From positions 310,001 through 374,000 of the forward strand of contig NZ_JAPDDR010000003.1 of NCBI RefSeq assembly GCF_025950095.1: DNA of 64,000 nt, in the 5' to 3' direction. Positions 49,601-55,187 of the stretch are shown here, piece after piece. Every line of letters begins with the position of its first letter. Position 1 is the first letter of the stretch. The translations under genes were made by a program, and so were the position numbers. This DNA is from Luteolibacter rhizosphaerae (lineage in GTDB: Bacteria; Verrucomicrobiota; Verrucomicrobiia; Verrucomicrobiales; Akkermansiaceae). The notes below the pieces were generated by a model, which was not told the origin of the DNA, did no database searches, and saw only the letters and a list, made by a program, of their open reading frames with translations.

Positions 49601-49828
49601 TCCTTGGAACTCCAGATGCGCATCCTGCACCGCGCCGTTCACGTAATTCGTTTCTCCCGGCGTGTGGGTCTCCCAGCGGTCGGTGCCCGTGCCTAATGAG
49701 GAAGGCGTCCGTTCCGCTTCCATCACGACGATCCCGCCGGATTCCTGATACACGTCGTTCGGTCCCACCGCAGCGGTGGCGACCGAGACCATCCCGGTGA
49801 AGGCAAACAAGGCTCGAAGTGGCGACAT
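43673..49828 (-). CDS. Giant secreted multidomain glycosidase-like protein (CBM, PKD repeats, DUF5060, DNRLRE)
   Basis: A 2051-residue exported protein with a signal peptide (residues 1-20). In order: a CBM35-like carbohydrate-binding domain (about 20-220); a beta domain (about 236-350) repeated at about 830-945; five PKD/Ig-like repeats (about 355-825) and a sixth at about 948-1035; a DUF5060 domain starting GELKKWHKVTLNF (about 1043); a TIM-barrel-like domain with candidate acid NWNLGEEIND (about 1350); a collagen-binding-like beta domain (FNPRTGAALV); a seventh PKD (about 1610-1715); a DNRLRE-type domain (about 1720-1870); an Ig-like repeat; and a C-terminal module ending YYRVSSP. It probably degrades polysaccharide at the cell surface or outside it. 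The shorter paralogue lies directly upstream. Confidence 0.85.
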   Translation of the reverse strand: MSPLRALFAFTGMVSVATAAVGPNDVYQESGGIVVMEAERTPSSLGTGTDRWETHTPGETNYVNGAVQDAHLEFQGNSSNGGDAKTPLTYKFQINQSGYYHLHIRARARLDGAPSDKNNDCYVKMATISGTDFGPGPNPGTGNLNDAPKSLLTANTKMYGGSPTSWGWANQLDAITNKRWPVYNFHAGSVYQLTISGRSIKFNMDRIVLRRSTILDTSAKSTAIPESVLNTPGSTTPTVAKITLVNADTDRDAAVLTDGGTIKLATMGPNLNLRADTYPPIIGSVRFNLNGNPNHKLESRAPYTIGGDNVWDDYLPWTPSVGNHTLTVTPYSAADGGGSAGAPVTINFTVINQASAGAPVANAGADRSLILPTSSLALGGSGSDSGGSITGYKWDMVAGPAPVAWSNSLAASPTISDLIQGTYRFRLTVTDNSGLSGYDDMTVTVTPATNAPVVNAGPDKAVTLPTNSVSMSATASDPEDAIYAYLWSQMSGPNWVSRTGESSLNFTASNLIEGTYIFRLKVYSESGLIGADDVTVTVAGATGVPIANAGVDKAITLPTNSVVLNGTGTDTGGSISNYAWTQVSGAGTASLSGNTTANLTASSLLAGTYVFRLTVTDNSGLTASDEAVVTVSAGSSAPVANAGADRAVTLPTNSVVLNGSGTDTGGSISSYAWTQVSGPNTASLSGNTTANLTASSLVAGSYVFRLTVTDNSGLIASDDATVTVSAGSGAPVASAGPDVVITLPNNSVVLSGSGTDTGGSISSYAWTQVSGPNTATRSGQATANLTASGLVQGAYVFRLTVTDNSGLTASDDAIVTVNASGSSGQSVTTLMLINADTDQAIGPMSTGMTIDLAVTPNLSVRADTSPNPVGSVRFSYDDISNLRTESGPPYTINGDVGGVDYTAWVPALGTHTLTATPYTQSAGAGAAGTPLTVVFTVINSTISGIPVVNAGADKTIVLPTSSASFNGSASDSDGTIASHLWTQLSGPNTAGLSGNTTANLTASGLVQGTYIFRYRATDNAGNSASDDVSAFVLPDSGGTAQITGELKKWHKVTLNFTGPNTSETATPNPFTDYRLNLTFSHPGSGKSYVVPGYFAADGNAGNTGANSGNIWRAHFAPDETGLWTYTASFRSGTNVATIAGGTAGAGAGFFDGDSGSFTIAATDKSGTDFRGKGRLEYVNQHHLRFAGTGDYFMKMGVDAPENLLAYADFDGDFKTDGQGDTLIKDWAPHVADWQTGDPTWGSGRGKGLIGAINYLASEGLNAFSFLTMNIDGDDKNVFPYTSYSERTRLDVSKLDQWEVVFEHGTRKGMHMNFKTQETENELMLDSGETGTQRKLYYRELIARFGHHPALNWNLGEEINDASSNQKKSWAQYFHDNDPYKHPIVIHNGANHYDLLGSGSKLTGFSLQLNASDFTDMFAMTKDYIDRSEDAGRPWVVACDEPGDARLSLRPDNDPGNSHIDARKNAIWGNIMAGGAGCEFYFGYDKPNSDLTCNDFRSRDAFWDYCRYTLNFIRENSIPFEQMTNRNSLVSGYGNNANRCLAKPGDTYLVQLHGGGGHTLNLSGVTGTYTVKWFNPRTGAALVNGPTVSGGGTVSLGSPPDTTTQDWVALVRNTSTGGGATNAAPVVSAGADKSAFLSDGPVNVSLSGTVTDDGLPAGVTPSRSWTFVSGPAAVTLTDANTATATATFTELGAYVLRFSSSDSLLSASDDITVTILPPASSGQRTFEAVHDAYTDSGANNNLTQLRVENSGTRTRISYLQFDLGSLSDSPSNAVLKLTEGDDTSGGTMTLRLYAAQSNAWTESTITSASSPAKGALLASFTGDVAEGQVVEFDVSAGVISPGVYSFILEADSVARDVSFASAENATVSARPVLVVGTGANAAPNFAGFSTFTPVNNPSLISYTLLLGGVSDPDGDPVSVVIASGSSSAGGYVSMGASSLTYTPPIDYRGTDSFPVTVQDGRGGFTSADIVFTVEPEDGITGLGSPSLERLSGNQARVRFHGMPGIQYSFQRSTNLSQWFTIHSVTAGVDGVVEHIDLSPPPGGRAYYRVSSP
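47376..48222 (-). repeat. Tandem PKD-encoding DNA repeats
   Basis: Three adjacent units of about 280 bp, each encoding about 93 residues, are nearly identical in protein sequence (APVANAG, LPTNSVVLNG, YAWTQVSG, VFRLTVTDNSGL). The copies start near 47380, 47660 and 47940. Two more divergent units follow to about 48760. They lie within the 2051-aa gene and suggest recent expansion of the array. Confidence 0.8.
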
Positions 49829-50074
49829 GAGCTATGTAATGTTTATCTGAAAATCAATATTACTGAAGTGACGGGCGCGAAACCGCCCCGGGCATGAATC
49901 CAAGGAGGCGGGCTCTTTCACAGACCTGCGGCCAGGGGAAACCGGAGTAGGTGTCTGTGCAAAGTAAAGACCTGTAACTACGCCTCATCCGGATCATCCG
50001 CGAGTAAAAAAGACTAACATTCGCGATATTCCCCCGGGTGAATTTCCGTATCTCCCGATTCTGCGGATGTCGGC

Positions 50075-53000
50075 TCAAGGCCCCTCGACACGGTAGAATC
50101 CCTTGCCCGGCAAAGGATCCGGATCCTGCCACTGCAGCTCTCCTCCGCTTCCCGCACGCTTGTTCCCCACAGCTTCCCATTCTTGCAGATCAGGGGAGCG
50201 CCAGATCGAGTAAAGCATTCCCGGTACCCCCGTGAGCTTCAGCTTCGGCCCCGGCGGCAGCGAGAGATCCAGCTCCGGCGCTTGATTCTGCATCAGGTCG
50301 GAGGGCACCACGTGCAGCGTGAGCAGGGCACTGGCGAATCCGCCGCGGCCATCCTCCACGAGGAAGGAGAAGCTGTCCGGACCGAAGAAGTCGATCGGCG
50401 GTGTGTAGCTCAGAGCTTCCCCGGAGATGGTCACTTCACCGCCCTCCGAGGTGCTACCGCCCTCCGCCACCAGCGAGACGGGATCGCCGTCCGGATCCGA
50501 GCTTCCCGCGAGGAGTTCCGGCAGGGGGATTACCAAGGGCAGATCTTCCAGCGTTGCTGCCGTAAAGGCTGCGGCAAGCGGCGGGGAGTTCGGCTTCGTG
50601 GTCACGATCAGGCGCGGCCGGTCTGCTGCGATCTCGTATTCCTTGGACGCGAAGACCGCGTCCTTTGCACCCGAATCCGTTTCCACGATGAACCCGTAGG
50701 TTCCCGCTGCGGTGACATGCTCACCGAGCTCGAAGCGGATCCTTACACCTTCGCCGCTCATCCCGTTGAAGCTTGCGAGCAGGGGGCCCTTCGTCGGTGC
50801 GCTGGCAGAATCGAGCAATTCCTCGCTCCAGGCATCGCCTGCCGCCGCATAGAGCTTCAGCGAAACCTGGCCGTCGGTCTCGATGTCCGCTCCGGTGAGT
50901 TCCAACGCGGCATCCGCGGGTTCTTCATCCAAGGCGGTAAGATCGAACTTCAAAAAGCTCTGCCGCACCCGGCTGCTGTTTTCCACCCGCAGGAACTCGC
51001 TGTCCACACCGGTCCCGTCGTCCAGATAGGCGTCATCGGCCGGCCCATACACCAAGGTCATGCCGCCTTCCGGTTGGCTCACGAGCACCGTCACCTGATC
51101 GGAAACGGTGAACTCCGTATCGCTGACCACGAGGCCCAGCACGTAGGCACCGGGAGCGGTGAAGTGGGCCACGGTGCTTGCCGTGTTGGTGGTGGAGAAA
51201 TCCACCGCTTGCGGTCCGGAGAGCATCGTCCAAGTCCGCGTGAGCGAGAAGACATCGGGCAGCCCGTCGTCGTTTACCGTGCCGTTCAGCGTGACCTCGG
51301 CGAGGCCTTCATTGAGGAAGACCGCCTTGTCCGGGCCTGCATCGACCTGGGGTGGATAGTTCGTCCAACTGCCGCCGCCCGTGGAGCGAACCAGCACGAT
51401 CCAGTCTTCCGTCGGGGTATCGGGCGGAGCTCCGAGGGCAACCCAGGCTCCGGCCTCGATCACGGGGCCTTCCACCGGTGCTGCTCCCGTGCGCGGGTTG
51501 AACCAGAGCGTGGTGAAGGATCCGCTCACCCCGCTGAGGTCCAGACTATGGCTTCCTCCGTCGCGGAGTTGCACCAGGTAGCAGTTGCCGATCTTCGCCA
51601 AGCAGCGGTTCGCATTGTCGCCGTTCGCCGTGACCAACTCGTTGTGGTTGGTCATCTCCTCGAAGGGGAAACGATTCGCCTCGAAGAATTGCAGGAAGTG
51701 GCGGCAGTTGTCCCAGAAGACATCCCGGCTGCGGAAGTCCTGCAGCGTCATGTCGGATTCCGGATAATCGTAGCCGAAATAGAATTCGCAGCCCGCGCCG
51801 CCTGCCAGCGCCGTTGCCCACAGCGCGTCGCGCCGCGCATCGCGGTGGCTGTTTCCCGGATCGTGGTCGGGTCGCACGCTCCGGCGCGAGTCGCCCGGCT
51901 CGTCGCAAGCGATCACCCATGGCCGTCCGAAGTCCTCCGAGCGGTTCACGTAGCGCCGAACTTGATAGAAGGTGTCGCTGAAGTTCGACTCGTTCATCTG
52001 CAGCGAGAAGCCTGTTAGAACGGAGGCGCTGCCCATCATCTCGAAGTGGCTCGCCCCGTTGTGGATCACGATCGGGTGGCGGTAGGGATCCTTGTCGTGA
52101 AAGTACTGCGCCCATGCCGCCTTCTGCGCGAGGGAGGCATTGTTGATCTCCTCGCCGAGGTTCCAGTTCAGCGCCAGGTGATGGCTGAAGCGTGCGATCA
52201 ACTCGCGGTAGTAGAGCTTCCGGCGGTTGCCCATGTTCCCGTTGTCGAGCATCAGCTCGTTCTCGGTTTCCTGGGTCTTGAAGTGGAGATAGAAGCCCTT
52301 GCTCGTGCCGTGCTCGAAGATGATCTCCCACTGGTCGAGCCGCGAGACATCCATGCGGTCCCGCTCGTCGTAGTTCAGGTAGGGGAAGACGTTCCGGTCA
52401 TCCCCCTCGATGTTCATGGTCAAGAAGGAGAAGGCGTTCAGTCCTTCGGAGGCGAGGGAGTTGATCGCACCGATCAGGCCCTTGCCCTTGTCGCCCTGCC
52501 ACACCGGATCGCCTTCCTGCCAGTCGGCCACGTGGGGCGCGTAGGTCTTTACCAGCTCGTCTTCCTCGTCGTCCGTTTTGAAGTCGCCGTCGAAGTCCGC
52601 GTAGGACAGCAGGTTTTCGGGAGAGTCCGTGCCCGCTTTCATGAAGTAGCGGCCCGTGCCCGCGTGGCGCAGGTGGTGCTTGCCGACATAGTCCAAGCGG
52701 CCCTTGGCGCGCATGTCGCGGCCCGTTTTGTCGCTTGGTGCGATCGAGAAGGATCCGCTCGAGCCGTCGAAGTAGGCCGCGCTCGCGCCCGCCTGCGGAT
52801 CCTCGCTGGTCGCCACGTTCGCGCCCGTCCGGAATGAAGCCGCCCATGTCCATTCGCCTTCCGCATCCGGTGCGAGGTGCACTCGCCAGACATGACCGGT
52901 CTCCGCCGAGCTGTTGGCCGCATTCCCGTCCGCCGCGTAGTAGCCGGGGACCAGCAGGGTCCGTCCGCTGGCCGTGTGGGTGAAGGCCACGTCCAGGCGG

Positions 53001-53224
53001 TAGTCGGTGAAGGGATTCGGAGTGGCCGTCTCCGCGGTTTCCGGGCCCATGAAGTCGATCGTGACCTTGTGCCAAGTCTTCAACTCGCCGCTTGGCGGCA
53101 GCACCGAGCCTTGCTGGGCTTCGGCCTCGGGGCAGGGGCATAGTGCTCCTGCGGTCGCTACCAGCATGGCGCGACAGAACGAAGCCAGAGCGGGCCGGGG
53201 GGCCCGTGGTGAGGGGGAAAACAT
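50075..53224 (-). CDS. Secreted DUF5060/glycosidase-like protein with DNRLRE domain (shorter paralogue)
   Basis: A 1049-residue exported protein. An N-terminal signal region (residues 1-37, ending AEAQ) leads into DUF5060 (SGELKTWHKVTIDFMGPE, from about residue 46). The TIM-barrel-like domain has the motif NWNLGEEINN (about 353) and the same DPYRHPIVIHNG block as its neighbour. A collagen-binding-like beta domain (FNPRTGAAPV), one PKD domain, a DNRLRE domain (about 720-880), an Ig-like domain and the C-terminal module ending FYRVEGP follow. It lacks the N-terminal CBM and PKD array of the downstream paralogue. The two genes are in tandem in the same direction (246 bp gap), consistent with duplication. 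Confidence 0.85.
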   Translation of the reverse strand: MFSPSPRAPRPALASFCRAMLVATAGALCPCPEAEAQQGSVLPPSGELKTWHKVTIDFMGPETAETATPNPFTDYRLDVAFTHTASGRTLLVPGYYAADGNAANSSAETGHVWRVHLAPDAEGEWTWAASFRTGANVATSEDPQAGASAAYFDGSSGSFSIAPSDKTGRDMRAKGRLDYVGKHHLRHAGTGRYFMKAGTDSPENLLSYADFDGDFKTDDEEDELVKTYAPHVADWQEGDPVWQGDKGKGLIGAINSLASEGLNAFSFLTMNIEGDDRNVFPYLNYDERDRMDVSRLDQWEIIFEHGTSKGFYLHFKTQETENELMLDNGNMGNRRKLYYRELIARFSHHLALNWNLGEEINNASLAQKAAWAQYFHDKDPYRHPIVIHNGASHFEMMGSASVLTGFSLQMNESNFSDTFYQVRRYVNRSEDFGRPWVIACDEPGDSRRSVRPDHDPGNSHRDARRDALWATALAGGAGCEFYFGYDYPESDMTLQDFRSRDVFWDNCRHFLQFFEANRFPFEEMTNHNELVTANGDNANRCLAKIGNCYLVQLRDGGSHSLDLSGVSGSFTTLWFNPRTGAAPVEGPVIEAGAWVALGAPPDTPTEDWIVLVRSTGGGSWTNYPPQVDAGPDKAVFLNEGLAEVTLNGTVNDDGLPDVFSLTRTWTMLSGPQAVDFSTTNTASTVAHFTAPGAYVLGLVVSDTEFTVSDQVTVLVSQPEGGMTLVYGPADDAYLDDGTGVDSEFLRVENSSRVRQSFLKFDLTALDEEPADAALELTGADIETDGQVSLKLYAAAGDAWSEELLDSASAPTKGPLLASFNGMSGEGVRIRFELGEHVTAAGTYGFIVETDSGAKDAVFASKEYEIAADRPRLIVTTKPNSPPLAAAFTAATLEDLPLVIPLPELLAGSSDPDGDPVSLVAEGGSTSEGGEVTISGEALSYTPPIDFFGPDSFSFLVEDGRGGFASALLTLHVVPSDLMQNQAPELDLSLPPGPKLKLTGVPGMLYSIWRSPDLQEWEAVGNKRAGSGGELQWQDPDPLPGKGFYRVEGP

Positions 53225-53356
53225 CGGTCAGGGGGAAGGAAAGGGGGCCTCCGACGCTGCGCGAATCGTGCCGAATCCTTGAGATAGCAAGGAATAATCA
53301 CCCTAACGCCCCCAAAAGGAGCAAAAAAGCGGGGCATTTCACGCGGGCGGCGACTC

Positions 53357-53992
53357 TCAGTCCTCCGGCGAGCGGTTCGTGTCCGTCGCTCGCCAGAGAT
53401 ACCATGCCGCTACCGAACGGAAGGGCCGGAACCTCTCTCCCAGACCGTGGAGTTCCTTCGGCGATGGCAGTTCCGGCAAGCCATAGGCGATCTTGTAGCC
53501 GGTGCGCACCCCGTAGTCATCCACCGGCCACACGTCGGGACGGCCGAGGGTGAACATCAGCAGCATCTCCACGGTCCAGCGGCCCACGCCGCGAACTTGG
53601 GTGAGCCGCGCGATGATCTCTTCGTCGGAAAGCAGCGCGATCGCCTTCGAGCCCGGCACGATCCCGGACAGGGACTTCTCGGCGATGTCGCGGATCGCTG
53701 CCGCCTTGGCCCGTGAGAATCCCACCCCGCGCAGTTGCTCATCGCTCACCATGGCGAGCGACTTCGCAGTCGGGAAGCGGCCGCGCGGGAATAGATTCTG
53801 GAAGCGTCCCAGAATCGTGGCGGCCGCCTTTCCATTCAGCTGCTGATGAGCCACGGCGCTGACCAGCGATTGGAAGGGTGAGCGGGTGCCGTGGGTTTCC
53901 ATCAGGCAGGGCCCGATACGCCGGATCAGCGCCTTCATCGAAGGGCAGGATTTCCGCAAGTGGGCGAGGGCCGGGTCGTGGATCGGAGACAT
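53357..53992 (-). CDS. AlkA-like DNA-3-methyladenine glycosylase (HhH-GPD)
   Basis: A 211-residue base-excision repair glycosylase. The helix-hairpin-helix GPD core is LTQVRGVGRWTVEMLLMFTL (about residues 130-149), and the catalytic Asp lies in VWPVDDYG (Asp158 or Asp159). VSAVAHQQLNGKAAATI is the usual AlkA helix. It is shorter than E. coli AlkA because the N-terminal TBP-like domain is absent. It removes alkylated purines from DNA. The chosen start is ATG 53992; longer starts cross into the divergent lipoprotein promoter. Confidence 0.9.
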   Translation of the reverse strand: MSPIHDPALAHLRKSCPSMKALIRRIGPCLMETHGTRSPFQSLVSAVAHQQLNGKAAATILGRFQNLFPRGRFPTAKSLAMVSDEQLRGVGFSRAKAAAIRDIAEKSLSGIVPGSKAIALLSDEEIIARLTQVRGVGRWTVEMLLMFTLGRPDVWPVDDYGVRTGYKIAYGLPELPSPKELHGLGERFRPFRSVAAWYLWRATDTNRSPED

Positions 53993-54117
53993 GGCGCGCG
54001 AGGATTTCGCAGCATCTCCGGGCCTTTGCAAATCGCAAGCCCGCTGCTGTTACCTTGCGAACTTGTGGGCACAATGTTCTTTCCATCTTCGGGCAGGCCG
54101 GATCATATCTCCCAACC

Positions 54118-55029
54118 ATGAGAAAACTTGCCATCGGAACCTTGCTCGGCGCCAGCCTCGCGCTCAGCTCCTGCGGAGAAAAATCGAAGACCGAAGGGGG
54201 TGGAGCCGCCACCGCGGAAGAGGCGAAGTCCCAGTCCCACGTGCTCGCCGGCAAAGGCGGCAAGATCCCCGCGAAAGGTGTGACCCACACGGTGGAGAGC
54301 AGCGGCGACATGAAGGAGGCCAAAATGAAGATCGAGGCCGCCGGCCAAACCATGGAAGGCTCCATGACCCGCAGCGAGAGCAGCGTGGAGAAGTGGGAGC
54401 ACGTGGCCGACAACAAGGCGCGCCGCACGCTTGAAAGCAAGACGGTGGGCGGTGCGATGAACGTCGCCGGTCAGGATCAGCCCATCCCGGAAGAGAAGGA
54501 CGCTCTCGTCGGCGTGCCCGTGATTGTCGAACTGAAGGATGGCAAATACGCCGCGAGCCTGGAATCCGGCACTGCCACTTCGGAGCAGACCAAGGCGCTC
54601 GAGAAGCTCGCCGAGACGGTGGAGAAGGACAGCGACTTCGGCATGTATGGCGATGCCCCGCGCAAGGTGGGTGACAAGTGGGATGTCGATCCCAAGTCGC
54701 TCGGCGCCTTCGGCGAGGCCTCGGACCTGAGCGGGACCTACTCGATCGAGTTCGTGGAGGTGAAGGATTTCCAAGGCACTCCCTGTGCCGTGCTCAAGTC
54801 GGTGTTCGACATCTCCGGCAAGACCGAAGCGGAAGGCGAAGGCGAGCCGGCCATGACCGTGAAGATCAAGGGTGAGGCCATCTCGCATCGTTCCTTGGCG
54901 GACAAGACGGATCTCGATGCCAAGATCACCTCGACCATGACCATGGAAGGCAGCCCCGCTCCGCAGGTGAAGATGAATGTGGAGGGCCCGTTCAACCTTC
55001 ATCAGAAGGCCACGGTTAAGAAGAACTGA
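54118..55029 (+). CDS. Lipoprotein homologous to the outer domain of the adjacent kinase
   Basis: A 303-residue lipoprotein. Signal and lipobox ALSSC (residues 1-19) are followed by a short linker (KSKTEGGG) and a domain from about residue 41 to the end. Its characteristic parts are HVLAGKGGKIPAKG, KDALVGVPV, RKVGDKWDVDP, IEFVEVKDFQGTPCAVLKSV and a C-terminal EGPFNLHQKATVKK. These blocks occur in the same order and spacing in the C-terminal part of the kinase gene that follows, so the two proteins are paralogous over about 262 residues. No known family is recognised. A terminator follows 31 bp after the stop. Confidence 0.8.
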   Translation: MRKLAIGTLLGASLALSSCGEKSKTEGGGAATAEEAKSQSHVLAGKGGKIPAKGVTHTVESSGDMKEAKMKIEAAGQTMEGSMTRSESSVEKWEHVADNKARRTLESKTVGGAMNVAGQDQPIPEEKDALVGVPVIVELKDGKYAASLESGTATSEQTKALEKLAETVEKDSDFGMYGDAPRKVGDKWDVDPKSLGAFGEASDLSGTYSIEFVEVKDFQGTPCAVLKSVFDISGKTEAEGEGEPAMTVKIKGEAISHRSLADKTDLDAKITSTMTMEGSPAPQVKMNVEGPFNLHQKATVKKN

Positions 55030-55060
55030 GCTTTCCTCTATCCAAGGAACTCCTTTGATG

Positions 55061-55092
55061 AAACGCCCGCCGCTAGATCCGGCGGGCGTTTT
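55061..55092 (+). terminator. Rho-independent terminator between lipoprotein and kinase genes
   Basis: AAACGCCCGCCG (55061-55072) pairs with CGGCGGGCGTTT (55080-55091) across a 7-nt loop, giving a 12-bp perfect stem followed by a further T. It lies 31 bp after the lipoprotein stop and 96 bp before the kinase start, so the two genes may be transcribed separately. Confidence 0.85.
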
Positions 55093-55187
55093 GCCGCCCA
55101 CCGCCTGCCGGGTTGCCTTGACCGCGGCGGTCCGCTCCCTAAGATCACAGATTGCGAGCGAAAGCTCCTTCAGTCCCGGAAGGATCC

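Noticed and set aside
53276-53292. CCTTG/CAAGG small hairpin as terminator
   Set aside because: The stem is only 5 bp and not followed by a T-run on either strand.
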